In this document: positions 1 to 8,351 of the stretch, piece by piece
Layout: each line of letters starts with the position of its first letter
How positions within the stretch are numbered: the stretch's first letter is position 1
Source: Terriglobales bacterium
Lineage (GTDB): Bacteria; Acidobacteriota; Terriglobia; Terriglobales; Acidobacteriaceae
Length of the DNA: 64,000 nt
Assembly: GCA_035651995.1 (NCBI GenBank)
Contig: DASRER010000002.1
Coordinates: 248,001 to 312,000 of the forward strand
Direction of reading: 5' to 3'
Notes under the pieces: generated by a model
The model's database searches: none
The model's input: only the letters and a program-made list of their open reading frames with translations
Told to the model about the DNA's origin: nothing
Translations under genes and position numbers: made by a program

Positions 1-1523
1 AGGGGCACCGGCTGAGGCAGCCGCGGATTTCGCGGCGGAGGGGGCAGCAGCGGCGCCTGCGGCCCGCTGGCACGCGCCGCCGCCGAGCGCTCCACCGTCT
101 GCGTCACATAAGTGGTCACGCCCACCTCGCCCGCCTTCGCCTGCGCCCGCTCGTACTGCCCGAGATTGAAGCCGGCGACCGGAATCGGATGCTCGGTCGC
201 ATACCGCGCCACCTGCTCGCCTTCCACCGTCTCCTGCGACATTCGCTTTCCGGTGGCCACCAGCGTCCAGTTCTGCGGATAGCGGAACTCCAGGTCGTAA
301 TCGGCCATCTGGAACCCGCGATTGGGATACCAGATGCCGCGCGCGCCCACGTACAGCAGTCCGCTGCCGGCTTCGCTCATCACCGCTCCGCTGTACCGGA
401 ACCTGAGCTGCATCGCGGCGCCTGCGGGCGCTGCCCGCGGCAGGACCACGGCGATCAGGTCATTGCCGCGGCGTTCGAGCTGCGTTCCCTTCAGCGCCTC
501 GTTCTGGATGATCTCGGCGGGCTCCTCCACCGTGCTTCCCGGATAGCGCACGGTCGCGGTCGTGACCTGCAGGAAGCGCGACAGCTCAAAGGCAAACATC
601 CGGCGTCCGCTGCGCGGCGCTTCCACCGTGAGCCGCGCGTCGCCTTCCAGTTCGTGCGGCGGCTGCACCCGCGCACGGATCACGTACTTGCTGACCCGCA
701 ACGGCTCTTCCGGGCCGGCTGCCGGGTCAGGCGCCGCTCCCCGCCGGTTCAGCCGCTGGCCGGGACCCGATGCAAACGACGTCCACAGGTCGTAGAAGAC
801 ACCTGCATCGCTCTGGGCCACCTGGCCGACCCACACGTCCTCCGGCAGGCGCCCGTCGAAGTACAGATCGAAGGTCCCGAACGCGGTTCCGCCCACGCGC
901 ACGTGCAGGGTGCGGTCGTCGCTTGCGTCGGCCGAGCGCTCGGCGGTCAAGGTGTCGAGCAGGCGCAGCGCGTCGGCGTCGGCAAGGTTCTGCGCCACCG
1001 TGTCCCACTTCTGGATGAACTCCTGCGGGTTCTCGGCCGTGCGCATGTCGGGCAAGAGTTGCTCGAAGGTGTCGTCGTTGAAGCGCAGGTAGGCCGAGGT
1101 GAACTTCTGCTCCAGGATGGCGGCGCCGGTGAACAGCGCCAGCGACGCGCGGTCCACGCGCGTCGGCGGCGACACCAGCACTTCGCCTTCGCCGGCGAAG
1201 AACGCGCCAGTAACGCGTCCTTCGATGGTCTTGGTGAAGGCGATCATGCCGTCGGCGAAGGTGACGTGCAGGGCGCGGCGGTCGATGGAGACGTCGCGCA
1301 CACGGTACACCCGCGCCGGATCGAGCCCGACGGCGCGCAACTGCCGGTAGAGGGCCGGAGCGCGCCCTTCCGGAGGCGGCGTCGGCGCCTGCGCAAGCGC
1401 CGGCGCGGCCGCGGCCAGCAGCGCCACGCACATCCCCGTACATGGCCGCAGGACTTTGGCAAGCGTTTTTTTCGTACGCGTTTCTTTGGCGCGCGTTTCT
1501 TTGGTAACCCCTGGGCCCTGCAT
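1..1523 (-). CDS. Peptidase M1-like secreted/membrane protein (3' end outside window)
   Basis: An open minus-strand frame runs without a stop from the window edge to an ATG at 1523. The N-terminus is basic and Lys/Thr/Arg-rich, followed by a hydrophobic stretch (VALLAAAAPALAQA), so a signal peptide is likely. The body contains phrases typical of the M1 aminopeptidase N-domain fold (for example GIWYPNRGF, then YDLEFRYP and a later Tyr-rich segment). The catalytic HExxH would lie beyond position 1, so activity cannot be judged. An in-frame ATG at 1433 would give a signal peptide lacking its basic n-region, so 1523 is preferred. It is divergent from the TPR peptidase gene with only a few bases between the two starts. 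The family call is moderate. Confidence 0.6.
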   Translation of the reverse strand, partial: MQGPGVTKETRAKETRTKKTLAKVLRPCTGMCVALLAAAAPALAQAPTPPPEGRAPALYRQLRAVGLDPARVYRVRDVSIDRRALHVTFADGMIAFTKTIEGRVTGAFFAGEGEVLVSPPTRVDRASLALFTGAAILEQKFTSAYLRFNDDTFEQLLPDMRTAENPQEFIQKWDTVAQNLADADALRLLDTLTAERSADASDDRTLHVRVGGTAFGTFDLYFDGRLPEDVWVGQVAQSDAGVFYDLWTSFASGPGQRLNRRGAAPDPAAGPEEPLRVSKYVIRARVQPPHELEGDARLTVEAPRSGRRMFAFELSRFLQVTTATVRYPGSTVEEPAEIIQNEALKGTQLERRGNDLIAVVLPRAAPAGAAMQLRFRYSGAVMSEAGSGLLYVGARGIWYPNRGFQMADYDLEFRYPQNWTLVATGKRMSQETVEGEQVARYATEHPIPVAGFNLGQYERAQAKAGEVGVTTYVTQTVERSAAARASGPQAPLLPPPPRNPRLPQPVP

Positions 1524-1529
1524 GGATGC

Positions 1530-1538
1530 TGCTAGAAT
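1530..1538 (+). promoter_or_regulatory. Extended -10 promoter element
   Basis: TGCTAGAAT matches an extended -10 (TGn followed by TAGAAT). It ends 8 nt before the GTG at 1547, so transcription would begin about at that codon. This argues for a leaderless message and against the upstream ATG at 1526 as the start. No convincing -35 is seen, as is common for extended -10 promoters. Confidence 0.5.
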
Positions 1539-1546
1539 GCGCCCTC

Positions 1547-2980
1547 GTGCGGCGTTCTGTCATCTTGGCGGTGCTGGTGCTCTGGGCGTGTTCGTCCCCA
1601 GCTGAAACCATCCGCCTGAAGAACGGCCGCGTGATCTACGCCGACCGTGTGAGCGAAAAAGACGGCCGCGTCAGCTACGAAGTCGGCGACAACACCTTCA
1701 CGATTCCCAAAAACCTGGTGGAGCGCATTGACACCGGCGGGCAAGCGCCGGTTCCATCGGCACACCGCGCCGATGACGCTCGCCCCGCCGCCGACGACAT
1801 TCCCATCGTCAATCTCGACGCCCCCGGTGCGCAGGAGATCAGCGCGCGTGTCATCCAGAACGGCCGGGTGGATGAAGACGCGCTCGCTTCAATCGAAGCG
1901 CAGCGTAACGTTCCCGTAAGCGCGCTCGCCTATGACATTGCCGGGCTGCAAGCGCAGACCAGCGGCGATAACGCGCGCGCCGCCGGCTTCTTCCGCCACG
2001 GCCTCAGCCTGGCGCCGGAGAACCCTTACCTGCTGGCGCACTACGTGGCGTTGTTGCTCAATACCCAGCGCTACGTTGAGGCGCTTCCGCACGCCGAGCA
2101 CGCGGCGCGCCTGGCGCCGACATCGGCAGACGTGCTGGCCCTGCTCGGCTTCGCCTACTTCTTCAACGACCGCACCCGCGACGCGGTCACGCCATGGAAG
2201 AAGTCGCTCGCGCTGCGGCCCAATGAATCGGTGAAGCAATACCTGGCCAAGGCCGAGCGCGAGCTGGCCGCCGAAGCCAACTTTGGCCAGCAGGCAAGCA
2301 GTCACTTCACGCTGCGCTACGAGGGCAGCGAGAGCCCGCCCGCCCTGCGCCGCCAGTTGCTCGCTGCCCTTGAAGCCGACTACGACGACCTGGTGCGCGA
2401 ACTCGGCGTCGCGCCGCGGGAAAGCATTCCGGTTGTGCTCTACGCCAACCAGGCGTTCGAAGACGTCACCCAGGCGCCTTCCTGGGCCGACGCCGTCAAC
2501 GACGGCAAGCTGCGCATCCCGCTCGACCACCTGGCAACGGTCACGCCGGAGCTGGCGCGCGTCCTGAAGCACGAGCTGGCGCACACTTTCATCCACCAGC
2601 TCTCGCGCGGACGCGCCCCGCAGTGGCTGCATGAGGGCGTGGCGCAAGCGCTCGAGCCTCGTACTCTGGCCATGAACGGGGGCTCGAACGGCCGGTGGAT
2701 GGCGCGCATCTTCGCCTCCGGCCACCAGGCGCCGTTCAACATGCTCGAGCAGCCGTTCACCAAACTCTCCGGCGAGGCCGCGCTGGTGGCCTACATGGAG
2801 AGCCTGGCCGCTGTCGAATACATCCGCAGCACCTATGGCATGGATGACGTATGCCGCGTCCTGCAGCGCATCGGCGAGGGCTCTTCCACCGAGGCCGCGC
2901 TGCGCGCCACCATCCACTCCGGTTACGACGGGTTGGAGCAGGACGTGGGCGCGTACCTCAAGCGCACCTACGGCAACTGA
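1547..2980 (+). CDS. Secreted TPR-containing peptidase MA-like metalloprotease
   Basis: The protein has an N-terminal signal-like segment (SVILAVLVLWACSSPAET). After it comes a short basic/SH3-like region around RLKNGRVIYADRV. TPR-like helices follow in the middle (the AGFFRHGLSLAPENPYLL and YVEALPHAEHAARLAP stretches). A C-terminal zinc-protease domain has HELAH plus a downstream EGVAQALE, the layout of gluzincins of the peptidase-MA type. About 477 aa from GTG 1547. An ATG at 1526 is also in frame, but the -10 element lies inside that extension. Probably exported. The substrate is unknown. Confidence 0.8.
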   Translation: MRRSVILAVLVLWACSSPAETIRLKNGRVIYADRVSEKDGRVSYEVGDNTFTIPKNLVERIDTGGQAPVPSAHRADDARPAADDIPIVNLDAPGAQEISARVIQNGRVDEDALASIEAQRNVPVSALAYDIAGLQAQTSGDNARAAGFFRHGLSLAPENPYLLAHYVALLLNTQRYVEALPHAEHAARLAPTSADVLALLGFAYFFNDRTRDAVTPWKKSLALRPNESVKQYLAKAERELAAEANFGQQASSHFTLRYEGSESPPALRRQLLAALEADYDDLVRELGVAPRESIPVVLYANQAFEDVTQAPSWADAVNDGKLRIPLDHLATVTPELARVLKHELAHTFIHQLSRGRAPQWLHEGVAQALEPRTLAMNGGSNGRWMARIFASGHQAPFNMLEQPFTKLSGEAALVAYMESLAAVEYIRSTYGMDDVCRVLQRIGEGSSTEAALRATIHSGYDGLEQDVGAYLKRTYGN

Positions 2981-3101
2981 CCCGACCAGGCGAACCCGCC
3001 GGCGCGCCCATGTTTGCGCTTCCTGGCAGACGCAGGTCCACGAACCACGCTGCGGCGCTTGCCTGAGCAGGATATGATGTGAGTTCCCCCACCGAGCCAT
3101 C

Positions 3102-3878
3102 ATGGCGTTTCTGCGCAACACAGCAGCCGGCCCCGCCCCCGCCACGCCCAAGCCTCCCGTGCGTCCGTCCGTGGAAGGCCACAGCGTTGACGCGTACTAC
3201 CAGGCCGCGCGCACCGGCGGCGACTTCTTCGAGTTCGCCATAACGCCCTCCGGACGGCTGCTGGTGGTGCTGCTCGACGTGGCCGGCGAGCGCGACGAGG
3301 CCTTCGTGGTCGAGTCGGCCGTGCAAGCCCGCATGCGCGACCTCGGCCCGGAGTTGTTCTCCGATCCGGAAGGCAACGACGCCATCTCGCTCTCCAGCCT
3401 CACCATGGAATTGAACCGGACGATCATCGAGGCGGCCGGCGGCGTACGCTGCGCTCCCGGCTTCCTGGCCTGCTACGAGCCCAGCCTCGGCGCGCTCTGG
3501 TACGTCAATGCCGGACACACGCCCGGCCTGGTGCGCGATCCCGTTCACGTTGCCACGCTCGGCGCCAGCGGCGTGCCCATGGGCCTGTTCTCGCACGCCG
3601 TGCACGACGCGCAACTCAGCGTGCTGCAGCCCGCCTCCGCCATGCTGCTTGTTTCGCGGGGCACGGTGGAAGCCGCCGGGCGCCTGGAAGCGGGCCTCGA
3701 ACGCGCCCGCGAAGTGCTGCAGAGTTCCGCCCTGCACTCCGCGGGCGACCTGTGCAAGGCGGCGCTGGCGGGAACGCTTGGCAAGCCTTCCCGAACGGAT
3801 TCGGCGATCCACGCCCTCAAGCGCCTCGCCGGGCCGCAGGAAAACGACCGCACGGCCGTGGCGGTCATTCGCCGCTGA
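3102..3878 (+). CDS. PP2C-type (SpoIIE/RsbU-like) serine phosphatase
   Basis: 258 aa, essentially a single SpoIIE-type phosphatase domain. Visible marks are GGDFFEF near the N-terminus (the GGD metal-binding motif), LLVVLLDVAGERDEA (the usual DVxGHG, here altered to DVAGERD), LACYEP and YVNAGHTPGLV. The variant DVAGE in place of DVSGHG may change metal binding. Such enzymes dephosphorylate anti-sigma-factor antagonists or other Ser/Thr phosphoproteins. No sensor domain or partner kinase is adjacent. Start is the ATG beginning MAFLRNT. It follows the TPR peptidase gene and precedes the PpiC gene in the same direction. Confidence 0.78.
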   Translation: MAFLRNTAAGPAPATPKPPVRPSVEGHSVDAYYQAARTGGDFFEFAITPSGRLLVVLLDVAGERDEAFVVESAVQARMRDLGPELFSDPEGNDAISLSSLTMELNRTIIEAAGGVRCAPGFLACYEPSLGALWYVNAGHTPGLVRDPVHVATLGASGVPMGLFSHAVHDAQLSVLQPASAMLLVSRGTVEAAGRLEAGLERAREVLQSSALHSAGDLCKAALAGTLGKPSRTDSAIHALKRLAGPQENDRTAVAVIRR

Positions 3879-3940
3879 ACTCGTTTCCCGTTTCCCGTTC
3901 CCGAAGCGACGAGAAGCCCAAACGATCCAGGTTGACGTTG

Positions 3941-3946
3941 TAAAAT
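3941..3946 (+). promoter_or_regulatory. Putative -10 element before the PpiC gene
   Basis: TAAAAT lies 9 nt before the ATG at 3956, so a transcript would start within a few bases of the start codon. No clear -35 is visible. It fits the same near-leaderless geometry seen at several other genes here. Confidence 0.35.
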
Positions 3947-3955
3947 GATCTGCAT

Positions 3956-5083
3956 ATGAAGAGGTTGTTCCTTGTTCCGGGAATGCTGCTGGTAGCCGCC
4001 GTGTGCCTCTCGGCCGATACGGTGGTGGAAGAAATTGTCGCGCGCGTGAACAGCGACATCATCACCCGCAGCGAGCTGCAGCGCAGCCGCCAACAGCTGC
4101 TCCAGGAACTGCGCCAGGGAGGTCCGCAGGAAGAAGCCAAGCAGCCCGAGCGTGAACGAGACCTGCTGCGCGACCTGATCGACCGCCAGCTGCTTCTGCA
4201 GAAGGGCAAGGACCTGGGGATCACCGGCGATACCGAGGTGGTGAAGCGCCTCGACCAGATGCGCAAGCAGATGAACCTCGACTCGATGGAGGACCTGGAA
4301 AAGGCCGCACAGCAGCAGGGCGTCTCTTTCGAGGACTACAAGCAGAATTTGCGCGACAGCATCATCACCCAGGCGGTCATCAGCCGCGAAGTCGGCTCGC
4401 ATATCCAGATGACTGCCGAGGAAACCAAGGCCTTTTACGACCAGCACCAGAAAGAGCTCGAGCGCCCGGAAGAAGTCCGCCTCAGCGAAATCCTGGTCTC
4501 CACCGCGCCCAAGCCGCCGGCGAATGCCTCCGGAGATGCCAACGCTCAGCAACCCGCGCCGGCCGGCGACGATCCGCAAGCCATCGCCACCGCCGAAACC
4601 AAGGCCAGGGCGCTGCTCGACAGCATTCGTAAAGGCGCGGCTTTTGACGATGTCGCCAGGAAGAATTCCGACGGACCGACGGCCGCGCAGGGTGGCGACA
4701 TCGGCTACTTCAAGCGCGGCACACTCGCCAAGTCGCTGGAAGACGTCACCTTCGGCCTGAAGGCGGGCGAGGTCTCAGACGTGATCCGCACCAAGCAGGG
4801 CTTTGTCGTGCTGAAGGTGACCGAGCACATCATGCCCGGCGTTCCGCCCATGAAGGATGTGGAGCAGAACATTCAGGAAGCCATCTACTACCAGAAGCTG
4901 CAACCGGCCCTGCGCTCCTATCTCACCAAGCTGCGCGAAGAGGCCTACATCGACATCAAGCCGGGTTTCGTCGATTCCGGCGCCAGCCCCAACCAGACCA
5001 AGCCGGTCATGACCGCAGCCTCCGCAGAGCAGGACAAGGACAAGGGCAAGCTGAAGAAGAAAAAGCATTTTATTTTCTTCTAG
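3956..5083 (+). CDS. SurA/PrsA-type peptidylprolyl isomerase (PpiC domain), exported
   Basis: 375 aa with a signal peptide (RLFLVPGMLLVAAVCLSA). A SurA_N-like helical chaperone region follows (VARVNSDIITRSELQ, then LLRDLIDRQLLLQKGKDLG). The parvulin/PpiC domain lies at about residues 160-290 (RLSEILVS, then DGPTAAQGGDIGYFKRG, then GEVSDVIRTKQGFVVLKV). The enzyme would assist folding of outer-membrane or periplasmic proteins. A Pro/Ala/Gln linker interrupts the domain near residue 190. The C-terminus is an odd Lys-rich then aromatic tail (KLKKKKHFIFF). Stand-alone transcription is likely from the -10 just upstream. Confidence 0.9.
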   Translation: MKRLFLVPGMLLVAAVCLSADTVVEEIVARVNSDIITRSELQRSRQQLLQELRQGGPQEEAKQPERERDLLRDLIDRQLLLQKGKDLGITGDTEVVKRLDQMRKQMNLDSMEDLEKAAQQQGVSFEDYKQNLRDSIITQAVISREVGSHIQMTAEETKAFYDQHQKELERPEEVRLSEILVSTAPKPPANASGDANAQQPAPAGDDPQAIATAETKARALLDSIRKGAAFDDVARKNSDGPTAAQGGDIGYFKRGTLAKSLEDVTFGLKAGEVSDVIRTKQGFVVLKVTEHIMPGVPPMKDVEQNIQEAIYYQKLQPALRSYLTKLREEAYIDIKPGFVDSGASPNQTKPVMTAASAEQDKDKGKLKKKKHFIFF

Positions 5084-5290
5084 CGCTCCGCGGCGGCGCT
5101 GCCAACGAGTCCTAAGTCCCCATTCCAGAGTTCCTCTCTTGCGATCCGCCAAAGGCATTCGCCCGCTCCGCCGCCGCTTCCGAGTGATGTACGATTGACA
5201 AGCCGGCGAGGCCGGCTCGCGCGCTGCTGCGCTGGCTGACCTGGGGCGCCTTAGTCTTTGGTGGAGCGACGCCGATCGGCGGTAAAAAAA

Positions 5291-6355
5291 ATGAAAGACT
5301 TCTATATTTGCGACGCGGCCCGGCACGAGAACAAGACCATCACTTCCACCTTCGTCGTCGCGTCCAAGCAGGTCCGCCCGCGCAAGAGCGGCGAGCTGTT
5401 TCTCCAGCTCACGCTCGCCGACCGCACCGGCCACCTCGACGCCAAAATGTGGGACAACGTGGCCGACGCGCTCGGCGCCTTCGAGCAGGACGATTTCATC
5501 AAGGCCAAGGGCCTCATCAACCGCTTCAACAACAAGTTCCAGTTCACTATCCACAAGCTGCGCCGGCTGGAAGAAGCGGAAGTTGACTACACCGACTACC
5601 TGCCAAAGACGACCAAAGACGTTGACCAGCTCTGGCAGAAGGTGGGCGAATTCGTGGCTTCATTCCAGAACCGCCATCTGAAGGCGCTGGTCGAGTCCTT
5701 CATGGCCGATCCGGAAATCGCTTCGCGCTACAAGCAGGCGCCGGCGGCCAAGACGCTGCATCACGCCTTCATCGGCGGACTGCTCGACCATGTGGTTTCC
5801 CTGTCCCAGCTCTGCGACCTGGCTTGCCGCAACTATCCGCAGATTGATCGCGACCTGCTGCTGACCGGCGCGTTCCTGCACGACATCGGCAAGATCTACG
5901 AGCTCAGCTACAGCCGGTCGTTCACTTACACCACGCGCGGCCAGCTCCTCGGCCACATGATCATCGAGCTGGAAATGCTGCAGGCCAAGCTCGCTGCCCT
6001 GCCGGACTTCCCGGCCGAGCTGAAAACGCTGATCGAGCACCTCATCATCAGCCATCACGGGCAGTACGAGTTCGGCTCGCCCAAGCTGCCCATGTTCCCC
6101 GAGGCGCTGATGCTGCACTACCTCGACGACCTGGATTCGAAGATGGAGAGCATGCGCGCGCACCTGGAGCGCGACAGTGGCATCGAGGGCGAATGGGCGG
6201 GATACAACCCGTCCCTGGGGCGCCCACTGCTGAATCCCAGGAAGCTGCTGGAGCGCGCCAGGCCGGCGCAACAGCCCGAGCCTGCTTCTGCTCAGGAAAA
6301 CGCCTCCGCGGTTGCCGCCGGCAGCAGCAACGGCCCTGATCCGAAGCAGACCTAG
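5291..6355 (+). CDS. YhaM-family 3'-5' exoribonuclease (OB-fold + HD domain)
   Basis: 354 aa from the ATG at 5291. The N-terminal OB-fold (KTITSTFVVASKQVRPRKSGE, then LTLADRTGHLDAKMWDN) resembles the nucleic-acid-binding domain of YhaM. A C-terminal HD domain follows, with LHHAFIGGLLDHVVS, LLTGAFLHDIGKI and HLIISHHGQYE as metal-binding motifs. Family members degrade RNA or DNA 3' to 5'. The tail is Ala/Gln/Glu-rich and disordered. A longer TTG start at 5258 was rejected because residues before MKDFYIC look non-conserved. Confidence 0.87.
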   Translation: MKDFYICDAARHENKTITSTFVVASKQVRPRKSGELFLQLTLADRTGHLDAKMWDNVADALGAFEQDDFIKAKGLINRFNNKFQFTIHKLRRLEEAEVDYTDYLPKTTKDVDQLWQKVGEFVASFQNRHLKALVESFMADPEIASRYKQAPAAKTLHHAFIGGLLDHVVSLSQLCDLACRNYPQIDRDLLLTGAFLHDIGKIYELSYSRSFTYTTRGQLLGHMIIELEMLQAKLAALPDFPAELKTLIEHLIISHHGQYEFGSPKLPMFPEALMLHYLDDLDSKMESMRAHLERDSGIEGEWAGYNPSLGRPLLNPRKLLERARPAQQPEPASAQENASAVAAGSSNGPDPKQT

Positions 6356-6502
6356 CTTCCCTGCGCGAAAAACCCTGGATTTGCGCCCATTCCGCTGCAG
6401 CCGGCGGTTGCGGCAACCCTCGCACCGCGGCTGGACTCTAGTGTTGATTGACGCCCTGGATCCTTTTCAGGGCCTGCGTTTCGCCATTCTGAGGGAGGAC
6501 CT

Positions 6503-6724
6503 ATGAAAAGCTTTCTGGTGGGTTTGGGTGTGGGCATCGGCCTGGGGGTGCTGTTTGCGCCGATGAGCGGCGAAGAGACGCGCCGCAATCTGAGCGAGAG
6601 AGCGTCTGATCTGGCCGATTCGGCGCGCGAGACCACCGGCGAAATCGCCGACCGCGTGCGCTCCGGGATGAGCGCCATCCGCGGCGGCGCCGAGCGCGCC
6701 AGCGAGCGTGTGGGTGGTCTCTAA
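6503..6724 (+). CDS. YtxH-domain small membrane protein
   Basis: 73 aa, preceded by a clear GGAGG ribosome site. One glycine-rich N-terminal membrane segment (FLVGLGVGIGLGVLFAP) is followed by the signature SGEETRRNL and an amphipathic Ala/Glu/Arg helix, typical of YtxH proteins. The family is linked to stress responses but its molecular role is not established. Transcribed alone, with a GC hairpin downstream. Confidence 0.85.
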   Translation: MKSFLVGLGVGIGLGVLFAPMSGEETRRNLSERASDLADSARETTGEIADRVRSGMSAIRGGAERASERVGGL

Positions 6725-6746
6725 GCGGCGATCCTCCCCACCCCAC

Positions 6747-6772
6747 CCAGCCGGTCCGCCCGGGCCGGCTGG
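6747..6772 (+). terminator. GC hairpin downstream of the YtxH gene
   Basis: CCAGCCGG and CCGGCTGG form a perfect 8-bp stem around a 10-nt loop. No U-tract follows, so it is only a possible terminator or 3' stabilising hairpin. Confidence 0.35.
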
Positions 6773-6835
6773 TCCCGGCGGGGGCAGGCCGCCCTGCGAT
6801 GGCCTTTGGTAACGCCCGCCCCCAATCAATTCCCA

Positions 6836-6864
6836 TTGTCAGGCAATTTCAGAATTGCTATTCT
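6836..6864 (+). promoter_or_regulatory. Sigma-70-type promoter of the pilin gene with a palindromic spacer
   Basis: TTGTCA at 6836-6841 and TATTCT at 6859-6864 are separated by exactly 17 nt. The spacer holds a perfect inverted repeat, GCAATT-TCAG-AATTGC (6843-6858), so an operator within the promoter is plausible. The expected start of transcription near 6871 leaves a leader of about 65 nt before the pilin ATG. Confidence 0.55.
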
Positions 6865-6936
6865 TGGGCTCTCCCCGTACTCTTCTCCCCGGGAATAAGC
6901 CACAAAAGGCACAATTCTGCTTGCATGGTGGGAGAT

Positions 6937-7419
6937 ATGCGTAAACAAGCTGGCTTCTCACTGATTGAGCTGCTGATCGTCGTAGCCATCATTCTGATCC
7001 TCGCGGCCATTGCCATCCCCAGCTTGCTGCGTTCGCGTATTTCTGCGAACGAGTCGTCCGCCGTGGCCTCCATTCGCAGCATCAACACCGCCCAGGTCAC
7101 GTACAACGTCACCTATCCGGACCAGGGGTTCTCCGACAACCTGGCCAAACTGGGCAGTCCCTCGGGCGGAACGCCAGTCAGCAGCGCGGCCGCCGGCCTT
7201 CTCGACTGGGTCCTCGGCTGCGCCACGCAGCCTTGCCCCAAAAGCGGATACCAGTTCGCCATCACCGGTGTCTCTGGCACTCCGGTCAACACATATAGCG
7301 TGCAGGCCGTCCCTCTGATCCCGGGCCAGACTGGCTACCGCGGGTTCTGCTCCGACCAATTGAGCCACATGACCTACGATCCCGCAGGGGGAAACAACTG
7401 TACGGCCGCCCTGCAGTAG
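6937..7419 (+). CDS. Type IV pilin-like protein (prepilin N-terminal methylation motif)
   Basis: 160 aa from ATG 6937. The short charged leader MRKQAG is followed by FSLIELLIVVAIILILAAIAIP, the class III prepilin signature: Gly at -1, Phe +1, Glu +5, then a hydrophobic spine. Prepilin peptidase would cleave after Gly6. The C-terminal half has two cysteine pairs (GCATQPCP, then FCSDQ and NNCTA), suggesting a disulfide-bonded globular head. ATG 6925 is an in-frame alternative that adds four residues. No assembly genes lie nearby, so it could be a major pilin, a minor pilin or a secretion pseudopilin. Confidence 0.85.
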   Translation: MRKQAGFSLIELLIVVAIILILAAIAIPSLLRSRISANESSAVASIRSINTAQVTYNVTYPDQGFSDNLAKLGSPSGGTPVSSAAAGLLDWVLGCATQPCPKSGYQFAITGVSGTPVNTYSVQAVPLIPGQTGYRGFCSDQLSHMTYDPAGGNNCTAALQ

Positions 7420-7577
7420 GCATCGGTTTGGGCCAAAACCGCTGATTTCCTTGACGCTTAGGCGGCTTCGCCGTTATTCTTGAGCCTTGCCCCAATGCTC
7501 CGGGTCGCCGTCGTGCGGCCGTGCTTTTCCCGCCTACAGTTGCTGGACAAGGCTGCGAGTCCGAAGGGGAAAGTGCG

Positions 7578-8132
7578 ATGTTTATCAGCGTTAAGGAACT
7601 CAGGGTCGAGCAACGGGAGTTTGACGAGCACTTTCGCCCCGGCGCCATCGACCTGGGACCCGACATCCGGCAAACCGCCACGCTCGACGCTTCTGGCCGG
7701 GCCGAACTGGTTGAGGAGCACCGCGGAGGGCGCCAGGGCACTATCGCCGATGTCCGGCTGGTGGGCCAACTGGCGACCCGGATCGAACTGACCTGCGCCC
7801 GCTGTCTGGAGCCGGTGGCTCGCAGCCTGGAGCGCAGCTTCGATCTGCTTTACCGCCCCACTGGCGTTGACCGGCGCGGCGACGAAGTTGCGATTCACGA
7901 AGCCGACACCGAGATCGGATACTACTCCGGTGACGGCATTCAGGTGGAAGACGCCCTGCGCGAACAGGTGCTGCTCGCCGTTCCCGTGAAGGCCGTCTGC
8001 CGCGAAGATTGCAAGGGCCTGTGCCCGCATTGCGGGCGCAACCTGAACCAGGAAACCTGCGACTGCGCCGCGCCCGTCCTTGACGAGCGCTGGTCGGCGC
8101 TGAAAGACCTGAAAGACAAGCTGCAGAGCTGA
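7578..8132 (+). CDS. DUF177/YceD-family protein
   Basis: 184 aa from ATG 7578 with a purine-rich ribosome site (GAAGGGGAAA). The C-terminal half has the family's cysteines: CARC, then CREDCKGLCPHCG and CDC, which could bind a metal. YceD/DUF177 proteins are encoded directly upstream of rpmF in most bacteria and have been tied to 23S rRNA accumulation. Here the rpmF, plsX and fabD genes follow at once, giving the usual ribosome/fatty-acid operon. An upstream in-frame start at 7521 was rejected because the ribosome site and conservation favour MFISVKEL. Confidence 0.88.
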   Translation: MFISVKELRVEQREFDEHFRPGAIDLGPDIRQTATLDASGRAELVEEHRGGRQGTIADVRLVGQLATRIELTCARCLEPVARSLERSFDLLYRPTGVDRRGDEVAIHEADTEIGYYSGDGIQVEDALREQVLLAVPVKAVCREDCKGLCPHCGRNLNQETCDCAAPVLDERWSALKDLKDKLQS

Positions 8133-8156
8133 GATTTTGAAATTGAGGTCGAAATC

Positions 8157-8342
8157 ATGCCTAATCCAAAACGGCGGCATTCCAAGTCGCGCACCGGGAA
8201 GCGCCGCTCGCACGACTTCTTGAGGACCGCTTCCCTCTCCGAGTGCCCGAACTGCCACGAGCGCAAGCTGCCGCACCGCGCTTGTCCCAAGTGCGGCTAC
8301 TATAAGAACCGCGAAGTCATGGACGTGGAAGAAGCCAGCTGA
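8157..8342 (+). CDS. rpmF: 50S ribosomal protein L32
   Basis: 61 aa, the usual size for bL32. The N-terminus MPNPKRRHSKSRTGKRRSHD is characteristic. A zinc-ribbon type Cys set follows (CPNCHERK then CPKCGYY), which makes this the Cys-containing, zinc-binding form. It lies 24 nt after the DUF177 gene and 9 nt before plsX. Confidence 0.97.
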   Translation: MPNPKRRHSKSRTGKRRSHDFLRTASLSECPNCHERKLPHRACPKCGYYKNREVMDVEEAS

Positions 8343-8351
8343 ACTCCGCCG

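Noticed and set aside
6842-6860. Possible sigma-54 promoter (GGCA...TTGC) upstream of the pilin gene
   Set aside because: GG and GC are 3 bases farther apart than the sigma-54 geometry allows; the TTGTCA-N17-TATTCT reading is better.
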